Shown: piece by piece, positions 8,229 through 17,400 of the stretch | Layout of the letters: each line of letters begins with the position of its first letter | Position numbering within the stretch: position 1 is the stretch's first letter | From: Aestuariivivens sediminis | Lineage (GTDB): Bacteria > Bacteroidota > Bacteroidia > Flavobacteriales > Flavobacteriaceae | Direction of reading: 5' to 3' | Length of the DNA stretch: 64,000 nucleotides | Assembly: GCF_022662105.1 (NCBI RefSeq) | Contig: NZ_JAKMCP010000003.1 | Span: forward strand, 186,001-250,000 | Translations under genes and position numbers: made by a program | Notes under the pieces: generated by a model | What the model was told of the DNA's origin: nothing | Database searches by the model: none | Seen by the model: only the letters and a program-made list of their open reading frames with translations

Positions 8229-11200
8229 ATGAAAAAATTATTAAAAATTATATACTCTCCCAGAACCACTCTGGGACTTTTGGTCATTTTTGCACTGGCC
8301 CTTGGCATTGCCACTTTTATTGAAAATGCTTACGATACCGCAACGGCCAAAATTTTGATCTATAATGCCAAGTGGTTTGAAGTACTGATGCTTTTAATGA
8401 TATTTAATTTTATTGGCAGTGTACAGCGTTACCAGTTGCTCACCTGGAAACGCTTTTCGGGGTTTCTATTCCATACCGCCTTTATCATCATCATCATTGG
8501 TGCAGGGGTAACCAGATACATTGGTTTTGAAGGCATGATGCATATTCGAGAAGGTGCCTCCTCCAATTTTATTTACAGCAACCTAAACTACTTAAATGTA
8601 AGGGCATCGGATGGCTCTAAGAATTACTACCTTGATAAGGAAATGAACCTGAGTATGATCGGTGACAACACCTTTGAAATTACGATGGAGACTGAACAAA
8701 AGGGCACTGTTTCGATTCGTTACAAAGACCTGATCAGAAACGCGAAGGAATCTTATGTAGATGCGGAAAATGGTTTTGCAATGCTTGAACTGACATTGAG
8801 CGTGGATGGGCATCAAGACGATATTAAGTTAAAAGATGGGGAGGTGGAGTTTGTTCATAATTTTCCGGTTTCATTTAATAATGCCTCAAGACCTGATGGC
8901 CTGATGATCACGGGAAATCCCGATCAATTGTTCATCAACTTTGACGGCGATATCAAAACCTCGCGTATGCCCGATATGGAAGAGGGGCTGATCCCAAAAG
9001 ACAGTCTTGGAGAATTTACTACTATGAAGTTATATGAACCCATGGGAACCGGAATGGCGGTTGTACTGACCGAGGTATTTCGCAATACCGCCATTGCTTA
9101 TGTAGAAGCTAAAGACGATGAAAGGCGACCCAATGCCTTAATATTGGACGTAACCCACAACGGCCAATCTCAAGAGGTTAGTGTGCTTGGTGGTTCGGGC
9201 TACATGGACAATTATGTAAGTGTTCCCTTGGATGACCTGAGCCTGAAACTGGCTTATGGCGCTAAAAAAATCACCCTACCATTTTCATTGAAGCTCAATA
9301 GATTTGAATTGGAACGCTACGCCGGCTCCATGAGTCCCTCATCCTATGCGAGTGAGGTGACGCTTATTGACCGCAACAAAGGCATCACTAAAGACCATCG
9401 CATTTTTATGAACAATGTACTGGACTACGAAGGGTATCGATTTTTCCAGTCCTCCTACGATCAGGATGAGAAAGGAACCGTGCTTTCTGTAAACCATGAT
9501 TACTGGGGCACCATGATCACGTATTTAGGGTATGCCTTAATGATTATCGGTTTTATATGGACCTTGTTCAATAAGAACTCAAGGTACTGGAGTTTAATGG
9601 AGATGATCAGAACAACGAGGGAACGCAGAAAAGCTCTGGCATTAATTGTTACTTCCCTAATGGTTCCCTGGTCACTTTTGTCTCAGCAGGCTCACCATGA
9701 TCACCAACACGAAGCCAGCCCATATTCGGTGAGTGAAGTACATGCCAATGCATTTGGAGAACTCATCGTGCAAAATTATGAAGGTCGGTTTGAACCTGTG
9801 CATACCCTGGCTGTCGATGTCATGCATAAAATTTCAAGAATGGACAAGTTTGACATCCTGGAACGGGGCACAATGAGTTTAATACAGGTATTTCTGGATC
9901 TGCCGCTCAATCCTGAATTCTGGAAGACTCAGGACATCATTTACATCAGGGAACAGTCCGTTTCTGACCTTATTGGCGTTAATGGAAAACATGCGTCGTT
10001 CAAAGATTTTTTCAATGAAAAAGGTGAATATAAACTGGCTGAATTTGCAGAGACTGCTTTTAGAAAGGCCGATGCTGAGCGCAATAAATTTGATAAGGAA
10101 CTGATTAAACTGAATGAACGGCTGGAAATATTCATGATGGCATCTCAAGGGAATATGCTGGATATTTTTCCCGTTCAAAATTCAAAAAACAATACATGGG
10201 TGAGCTGGGAAGACAGACAGGCACAACAACCCTTAACCGGCCCTATTCGCATCCTTAATGATGATCTGCAATTGCCACAATTGAATTATGCCAGTATTAT
10301 GAGGGCCTATTTTTTGGAGGTCATAGAGGCCACCAAAACTGCCGATTATACAAGAGCCGATAAAATTCTTGGTTATCTCAAAAGCATACAGAGGCAAACC
10401 GCCTCGAATATCGACATTCCTTCAGAATCTAAAATAAAGAAGGAAATCCGCTATAATAAATCCAACATTTTTAAAAATCTTAAGAATGTCTATGGCCTGT
10501 TAAGTGTGCTATTGCTCCTGCTTACCTTTATTGACAATCTGCGATCAAAAAGAAACAGGTTCCTCAATGTTTTACTTTACACTTCCATTGGAATCCTTGC
10601 CATGGCCTTCCTGTATCATACCTATGGCATGGGCATGCGCTGGTACCTCTCCGGTCATGCACCCTGGAGCAATGGTTATGAAGCCCTGATCCTGGTTTCC
10701 TGGTCCAGTTTACTGGCGGGGTTCTGTTTTATGCGCTATTCAAAGATTACCTTGGCGGCAACATCGCTATTGGCATTCTTTACCTTAATGACCGCAGGCC
10801 ACAGTAATTATGACCCGCAACTCACCAATTTGCAACCGGTACTCAAATCGTACTGGCTCATCATTCATGTGGCTACATTAACCATTAGCTATGGGTTTTT
10901 GGGCCTTGGCTTTATTTTGGGTCTCTTCAATATGGGAATTTATATATCCAAAACGAAAACGAATGTGAGACGTCTTTCTTTAATTACAAAAGAACTGACC
11001 TACATCAATGAAATGAATTTAACCATTGGGTTGCTATTGGCCACCGTGGGCACCTTCCTGGGAGGCGTGTGGGCCAATGAATCCTGGGGGCGCTATTGGG
11101 GATGGGATGCCAAGGAAACCTGGGCATTGGTGATCACCATTGTATATACCATTATCCTGCATTTGAGACTGGCTCCAAAAATTAAAGGGGAATTCATTTT

Positions 11201-11408
11201 TAATGTGGCCGCCATATTTGGTTTTGGATCGGTATTAATGACCTTTATCGGGGTGAACTATTATTTCACAAAAGGTATGCATTCGTATGCCAGTGGAGAG
11301 ACACCCGTATTTCCTATGTGGGCCTGGTTAACCATTCTTGCCATTGTTCTTATTATAATTATAGCGGGTATTAGGGAAAAACATAATAAAAAATATATAG
11401 TTGACTAA
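8229..11408 (+). CDS. ccsBA: Fused cytochrome c synthase CcsBA (System II), canonical copy
   Basis: About 1059 residues: an N-terminal ResB/CcsB part with membrane helices and a large periplasmic domain, and a C-terminal CcsA part. It carries haem across the membrane and attaches it to CXXCH motifs. The WWD haem-handling motif is canonical (ESWGRYWGWDAKETWALV), and flanking haem-ligand histidines are visible in GHAPWSNGYE, HVATLTISYG and MHSYASGE. A His-rich segment (AHHDHQHE) opens the middle periplasmic region. I chose the ATG at 8229 (MKKLLKIIY) because the longer frame starting at 8193 would overlap the promoter. It is followed by a strong terminator and faces a diverged paralogue. Confidence 0.93.
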   Translation: MKKLLKIIYSPRTTLGLLVIFALALGIATFIENAYDTATAKILIYNAKWFEVLMLLMIFNFIGSVQRYQLLTWKRFSGFLFHTAFIIIIIGAGVTRYIGFEGMMHIREGASSNFIYSNLNYLNVRASDGSKNYYLDKEMNLSMIGDNTFEITMETEQKGTVSIRYKDLIRNAKESYVDAENGFAMLELTLSVDGHQDDIKLKDGEVEFVHNFPVSFNNASRPDGLMITGNPDQLFINFDGDIKTSRMPDMEEGLIPKDSLGEFTTMKLYEPMGTGMAVVLTEVFRNTAIAYVEAKDDERRPNALILDVTHNGQSQEVSVLGGSGYMDNYVSVPLDDLSLKLAYGAKKITLPFSLKLNRFELERYAGSMSPSSYASEVTLIDRNKGITKDHRIFMNNVLDYEGYRFFQSSYDQDEKGTVLSVNHDYWGTMITYLGYALMIIGFIWTLFNKNSRYWSLMEMIRTTRERRKALALIVTSLMVPWSLLSQQAHHDHQHEASPYSVSEVHANAFGELIVQNYEGRFEPVHTLAVDVMHKISRMDKFDILERGTMSLIQVFLDLPLNPEFWKTQDIIYIREQSVSDLIGVNGKHASFKDFFNEKGEYKLAEFAETAFRKADAERNKFDKELIKLNERLEIFMMASQGNMLDIFPVQNSKNNTWVSWEDRQAQQPLTGPIRILNDDLQLPQLNYASIMRAYFLEVIEATKTADYTRADKILGYLKSIQRQTASNIDIPSESKIKKEIRYNKSNIFKNLKNVYGLLSVLLLLLTFIDNLRSKRNRFLNVLLYTSIGILAMAFLYHTYGMGMRWYLSGHAPWSNGYEALILVSWSSLLAGFCFMRYSKITLAATSLLAFFTLMTAGHSNYDPQLTNLQPVLKSYWLIIHVATLTISYGFLGLGFILGLFNMGIYISKTKTNVRRLSLITKELTYINEMNLTIGLLLATVGTFLGGVWANESWGRYWGWDAKETWALVITIVYTIILHLRLAPKIKGEFIFNVAAIFGFGSVLMTFIGVNYYFTKGMHSYASGETPVFPMWAWLTILAIVLIIIIAGIREKHNKKYIVD

Positions 11409-11427
11409 TTCGAATATTATTTTTTTT

Positions 11428-11460
11428 AAACCCTGTTACTAATATTTAACAGGGTTTTTT
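11428..11460 (+). terminator. Intrinsic terminator of ccsBA
   Basis: Perfect 10-bp stem AAACCCTGTT / AACAGGGTTT with a 10-nt loop, running straight into T6. It lies 20 bp after the stop at 11408. The opposite strand has an A-run, not a T-run, at the exit, so it serves the plus strand only. Confidence 0.9.
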
Positions 11461-11480
11461 AATCGCTGCCTTTTCAGGTA

Positions 11481-14336
11481 TTAAATTTTATCTAGCTTTA
11501 TTTTAAAGTATTGTTCCTTTACTAGTGCTGAAACAATTACTATTAATAAAGACACGATCGAAATCCATGCCCATGTAGGGAAAATGGGCGGATCGTCTGA
11601 AGCATAACTGTGAAGTCCCTTTGTAAAGTAGTAATTCACCCCAATGAATGTCATGAGCACACTGCCGAAGGACAGCACAGATGCGATATTAAAAACCAAA
11701 GCAGATTTCATTTTTGGGATAAACTTGAAATGCAATATGAGGCCATAAATCAATACGATGATTAGAGACCAGGTTTGTTTTGCGTTCCAAGACCAGTAAT
11801 TTCCCCAGGATTCGTTGGCCCATATACATCCTATAAATGTGCCAATGGCTGTCAATACCATTCCAACGGTCACCAGTTTTTCATTGATAAAAGAAAGCTC
11901 CTGTATCACCAGACTAAAGCGTTCCTCTTTCTTTTTTGTCTTTACTAAATTCAGGGAAATATTAATGAGTCCGATCAGGAAACTCAATGCCAAAAAACCA
12001 TATCCTATAGTAATAATGGCAACATGTATGATAAGCCAATAGGATTTTAAAACGGGGTTTAAGTTGGTGAGCTGAGGGTCGTAATAGCTATGCCCGGCTG
12101 TCAATAAAATAAAAAAAGCGAGTAAGGCCGTAGACCCTATGGTTATTTTAGAATATCTAATTACAGAGAATCCAGCCAACATACCTCCCCAGGCCACTAA
12201 TAAAAGCACTTCATATCCGTTACTCCAAGGGGCATGTCCTCCGATATACCATCGTAGTCCCATGCCAAAGGTCTGATATGCAAAAGCGATTATAATCAGC
12301 CCGACTATGAGTGAAATGCATAACCCCAATGTCTTACTGTTTTCTGTTTTAAAATTCTTCACAAAAGTCAAAAGCAAAAGTATCATACCCAATAGTGCAT
12401 AGATATATTTGAGAACCACAAATATGTTAGATTTATTATAATATACTTCCAGTTCAATTTTGGCTGTGGTGGGAAGCAATTCAGGCGGTGTTAATTCCCT
12501 TTGAATGTTCTCAATGTAGTTTATGAATTTATCCGGAATATCATAATCATTCTTCTCTCTGGCATATACGGTTGAGATAAGGTACCCGCGCATTATATTG
12601 TGATACGTAAATTTATCGAGCTGTAAACCCGGATTGAGATTCACGATCGTATGACTTAATGGTTTAGTGGCAAGAGGATCATTCCAACTTATCCACTTAT
12701 TATTCTGGGAATGAACCTCCGGAAATACTTTAAGTAAGGTGCCATGAATGGCCATATTGAATATGTTCACCCGTTCTGTCACTTTTAATACCTCCCTGTC
12801 AAATGTATTCTGGGCTTCTGCTCTTTTTTGAAATGCATTCTGGGCCAAATCACTTAACTTATAGTTGTTATTCTTATCAAAAAAAATATGAAATGAAGCC
12901 ATTTTTCCGGACAGGCCTAAAACATCTCTCAAAGATTTTTCCCGAATCACGATCAATTCCTGTTGTTTATAAAACTCGGGGTCCACGTGCATATCTAAGA
13001 AAAGTTGCATGGCATCCATGGTTCCCTTACCGGCAAAATTAAAACGATCCTTCCCGTTGAGCTTATGCATCACATCGATGGCCAGTGAATTAATGGATGA
13101 AAACCGCCCGTCATAGGTTTGAACCAATACATGTCCGAAACGATCTGCATGGTCTTTGTTTATGGGTTTTAGGTAACTTGTTTGAGACCACCCAAAACTC
13201 AGGGCACCCAGGCATAAAAAAACAGTTAGATATAAGGCCTTTCTCTTGGCCCTGACCTCTTTTATCCGCTCATCCAATAGAGAGAAATGGGATCTTTTGG
13301 AAAACAAAATCAATAGGGCTCCCAGAGTCATCAATAGATATCCGAAATAGGTAACTCGGGTCCCGTAATAATCGTAATTTACGCTAAGAATTGTTCCATT
13401 TTCATCGTCGTCATAAGAAGTTTGAAAAAACCTATAGCCATCATAATCCAAAACCTTATTCTTGGAAATCAGGTATTGTTCTTTAATGTTTTTTCTTTTA
13501 TCAATTAGGGTAACTTTGCTTTCTGAAGCAGAAGGGATATTGGTGCCCGGATATTTGCTTAAGGTAAATTTATCGAGTTCCATAGAAAAGGGAATTTCTA
13601 TGGGTTTGGGCCCGTAGGTCATCTCCAGTTGCAAACCTCCTATATCGAAAGATTTAAATTTTTGAATATATTTTGTATCATCATAAAATAAAATGGCCTC
13701 ATGGGCATTGCCTTTAAATGTGAGCCCTACCACTAAAGCATCCGGACCTTTTTTGTTTGGGTTTCTAGATTGGTAATCTACCTTTTCTTCTTCTGTGCCA
13801 TAGCGTGTAAAATAATCTTTAGCTTCAAAAATATAGTCCTGATACGTTATTTCCAATAGTTCTGTATCGTCAACAGGGAATTCCAAATGAAAGTCATTGC
13901 TCTGAATCTGCGAGAAATGGATTGGTGAATTACTGGAATAAGCAATGGCACCATTATCGCCTCTTATCTGAAGATAAGGCTCCACAGAGTGTATGGTATT
14001 CACGGCTTCATTTTCAAGTATATGCATGCTGGCTTCAAAACCGAAATAACGCGTGATACCTCCACCAATAAACAATACAACGAATGAAAAATGAAAAACA
14101 AGCTGTGGCATCTTTTCCCAATACCACAGGTTCTTTCGAATCACCATTGCAATGTATTGAACGACCAACACAAACATTAACAGCTCGAACCAAAATGCAT
14201 TATAAATTAATCGTTTTGTAGTGGCTGTATCATAAGCCTCTTCTATTAACGTTGCAGATGCTATTATGAAAATAAAAACAGCCAAAATAAGCATGGATGC
14301 TTTTGAAGAAATTAGAGAGTTCCAAAGTAATTTCAT
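11481..14336 (-). CDS. Second fused CcsBA cytochrome c synthase with altered WWD motif
   Basis: 951 residues, same CcsB-CcsA architecture as the convergent copy and homologous along its length (DTATTKRLIYNAFWFELLM, GHAPWSNGYE, HVAIITIGYG, LHSYASDD). The WWD motif reads ESWGNYWSWNAKQTWSLI: the two acidic residues found in the canonical copy (WDAKE) are replaced by amides (WNAKQ). The flanking histidines are kept. It follows the 14-haem cytochrome gene, 115 bp downstream on the same strand, so it is probably a dedicated haem lyase for that protein. In Wolinella succinogenes separate CcsBA isoenzymes serve unusual haem motifs; a parallel role here is inference. Confidence 0.88.
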   Translation of the reverse strand: MKLLWNSLISSKASMLILAVFIFIIASATLIEEAYDTATTKRLIYNAFWFELLMFVLVVQYIAMVIRKNLWYWEKMPQLVFHFSFVVLFIGGGITRYFGFEASMHILENEAVNTIHSVEPYLQIRGDNGAIAYSSNSPIHFSQIQSNDFHLEFPVDDTELLEITYQDYIFEAKDYFTRYGTEEEKVDYQSRNPNKKGPDALVVGLTFKGNAHEAILFYDDTKYIQKFKSFDIGGLQLEMTYGPKPIEIPFSMELDKFTLSKYPGTNIPSASESKVTLIDKRKNIKEQYLISKNKVLDYDGYRFFQTSYDDDENGTILSVNYDYYGTRVTYFGYLLMTLGALLILFSKRSHFSLLDERIKEVRAKRKALYLTVFLCLGALSFGWSQTSYLKPINKDHADRFGHVLVQTYDGRFSSINSLAIDVMHKLNGKDRFNFAGKGTMDAMQLFLDMHVDPEFYKQQELIVIREKSLRDVLGLSGKMASFHIFFDKNNNYKLSDLAQNAFQKRAEAQNTFDREVLKVTERVNIFNMAIHGTLLKVFPEVHSQNNKWISWNDPLATKPLSHTIVNLNPGLQLDKFTYHNIMRGYLISTVYAREKNDYDIPDKFINYIENIQRELTPPELLPTTAKIELEVYYNKSNIFVVLKYIYALLGMILLLLTFVKNFKTENSKTLGLCISLIVGLIIIAFAYQTFGMGLRWYIGGHAPWSNGYEVLLLVAWGGMLAGFSVIRYSKITIGSTALLAFFILLTAGHSYYDPQLTNLNPVLKSYWLIIHVAIITIGYGFLALSFLIGLINISLNLVKTKKKEERFSLVIQELSFINEKLVTVGMVLTAIGTFIGCIWANESWGNYWSWNAKQTWSLIIVLIYGLILHFKFIPKMKSALVFNIASVLSFGSVLMTFIGVNYYFTKGLHSYASDDPPIFPTWAWISIVSLLIVIVSALVKEQYFKIKLDKI

Positions 14337-14405
14337 ACTTAGATTAGAAACAATGGTTTTTTAAAGTTTTATGTAAAATTAGGTAATTAAATTTTGAATA
14401 TAGAC

Positions 14406-14425
14406 AAAGGGGCAAATGCCCCTTT
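14406..14425 (-). terminator. Hairpin between the multihaem cytochrome and the second ccsBA
   Basis: Stem AAAGGGGC / GCCCCTTT with a 4-nt loop, 27 bp after the cytochrome stop at 14452 and upstream of the ccsBA ATG at 14336. On the minus strand the exit tract is only TTTGTCTAT, so it is a weak terminator or attenuator that could reduce readthrough into ccsBA; the plus-strand exit has T5. I found no clear separate promoter for the second ccsBA. Confidence 0.5.
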
Positions 14426-14451
14426 TTATACCTTTTTAAAGTTGTTATTCA

Positions 14452-17400
14452 TTACCAACAATTTTTACCATTTCCACAATGCTCGTTCGTTGGTCCCACC
14501 CAAGAATAGCCAAGTCCCGGAACCATTGAACCCAGAAATTTACCAGGCTCGTCGGGGTCAGCAGGTGCCGGATGCCACACATAACCAGCACCCAATGCAT
14601 TAATTTCGGCTTCAGTGTCCATTAAGTAATAGTCAGGAGCCTGACCTCCGGAAGTTTTTTCGCCCCCTCCTTCCCATCCATACCAGAATGAATAGAACCA
14701 TACTTTACCATCAACATGTTTTGAAGTCCCGTACGTTCCTTGATATTTTGCTACTCCACTGGCAGCTCCCGGATCATTATTATGACACCAGAAACATTGC
14801 ACTTTCGGCCATGAATGTGAAAGTGCTGTTCCATAGTTTGCATCTTCGGTTATTACGAGAAGCTGATCCGGAGAATTATGGGCCCCTGTATTGGCTCCGT
14901 GGGCCCCTGTATTGGGATATTGATCGTTTGCAGTAACAACTCCATTACCCGTTCCCTCTACTATAGTGTATGCAGGAGCATCAGGCATTGAAGGTCCCGG
15001 GTGGCATGAATTACACGCAGTGATAGAGCCGGTTGTCCAATCAGGTGTTGTACTATACACCATTGTTGTTGCACTGCTATCGGAATTCCATACCGATACA
15101 CCTTCACTGTATTTATTGGCAGTACCACCATTACTATGGCAGTAAATATTGTTACAAGTCGTACCTGTCCATGGGTCGGGTGTATTGGTATCTAGTCCAT
15201 TTCTTGTCGCCAGACCATTGGGGTCAAAAACAATATTTATGGTTCCACTGGGGTGTGTAGGCTCAGAAGCCCCTCCACTACCATGACCGAAATGACATGT
15301 AGAACAGGCAAATCCATATCTGTCCTTATGTGTTACATGAACAGCCGAGGTAAATGTGGGTGCATTGGTTTCATGGCACGAGGTACAGCCTCCGCCCGAA
15401 GGAGAGAAATTCGAGCTGTGCGGATGGCAATTAGTACAAGTTTGTCCCGGTATTCCAGCTCCCTGACTGGTATGATATTGATCACTTCCCGATCCGTTGT
15501 TGAGGAAATGGGATAGCGGTGTAGCGTCATAATTAGGATCATGACAAACTTCACAAATACCATTAAACTTTTCTGGATTGTCAGCTCCTAAACCATCGGC
15601 GAAAGAATTGTTTCCAGACCGAGTTGTGAAAATCACATTTTTATTACCGCTCACTGGGGTAGTTATAGTTCTTTTAATCATGTAAATATTGTCGTCCACG
15701 GTGAGGTCTACAGTATTATGAACCTCATGACAATCCAGGCAATCCATCCCGTTATGAGTCCCATAATTATGACAGTCGGTACATAAGGAAGCATCGTTGG
15801 TGGTTCTTAATAGATTGCCATTGGCAGCCAATCCTAAAGATCCCGTCACGTCGTCGTGTACCCCATGACAGCTGGAACATTCCACTTTAGAATTTACCAA
15901 CTGGGTATTGGTCGGGGCTGCATTGAATCTGGAATCGCCACCGTTGTACGTCACGCCAACGGGATGGGAGCCTCTGTTATTGCTGTTATCTGTGGAATAT
16001 AAGCCTTTATCTCTCTTACGGTGGCAATCTTTGCACAATAAATCGCCGGTATTGTCAATTCGCAAATAGGGACTTCCTGCACTATTTTCATGTTGGTTAT
16101 GGCAGGTGGAACAAATAATTTTATTGTCTACAATTCTTAACTGCATCGATGAATCTGACGGTGGCCACACTTCTTTCGTATCATTTTCCGCCAGGACATC
16201 CCATGCATGCGAAGAGGTACCATTATCGGGATTTACTAGCGGTTTGGCGCTGGCCGCTCCTGTTGAGGTATGGCAGCTTTGACAAAGGAGCGCGTTTCCT
16301 GCCACGGCAGTTAAAGAAGAACCCGGGGCATTATGGGTAATATGACAAGAGGTACAATTGTATAATGAGTGATCTGTCGTCGTATTCACCGTCACTGCCA
16401 AGGATTCTGTCGGACCGGTCCCACAAGCATTGGTAAGATTAACGGTAATATTTCCATTATTGCCAACAGCACCCGTAATCACTTTTATACGGTTGGTATT
16501 GGATGCCCCATCAAAACTCCAACCACTCGGTAAAGTCCAGTTATACGTTGCGTCAGGTGCAGACAACACTGCATAAGAGAAAGAACTGTTTGCCGCTACC
16601 GTAGCTTCTCCATAAATTACAGATGGCGTAAGTACATCAGAAACGGATATGATAATCACATAATTGACACTGGTCAGACCGGTAGTGGTGTTGGTAACCG
16701 TGAGATTACCATAGTATTGTCCTGCGGGCGCCGTTGCAGGTACCGTAAGAGCTATTGGACTCAACCCTAAATCAGCCAGTATGACGTTGGTGAAACCGGC
16801 TGATATTTCTGCATCACCCAAATAACGGATGCTATACTTATTCGGATCATTTGTCGTATTGCTGTATGGCAGATCGGTTTGAGTGGTTCCGCTACAAATC
16901 GCTGCAATTTTACCCAGGGTAATGGTAGGCGGATTTACGGCAGTAGAAATTGTAACCGTAATTGAATAACTACTACTGGACAAACCCGTACTTGAATTCC
17001 TAACTGTTAAGTTACCATTGTAGACACCCGCTGTGGCAGCGACAGGAACAGTTAAAATAATAGGACTTGAAGGAAGAGCATTTAGGTTTATATCTACAAA
17101 ACCCTGTCCTTCTGCGGTGGCATCATAATCAATACTATATTGATCCGGACCATTGGTTGTTGCCGTATACGGTAAATTGGCCGTCGTTGTTCCTTCCGAA
17201 ACAGAAGGCATCGCTCCTAAGGTTATTGTAGGTGGGCTTGCCCCAGCTGTAACAGTAATTGTAATTGCATAATTAGTACTGGTTAAACCTGTAGTTGAAT
17301 TTCTAACCGTTAATACAGCATTATATATTGCGGCAATTGCCGTACCCGGAACTACCAAAACTATGGGACTTACAGGAAGAGCAGCTGAGGTAACATCTAA

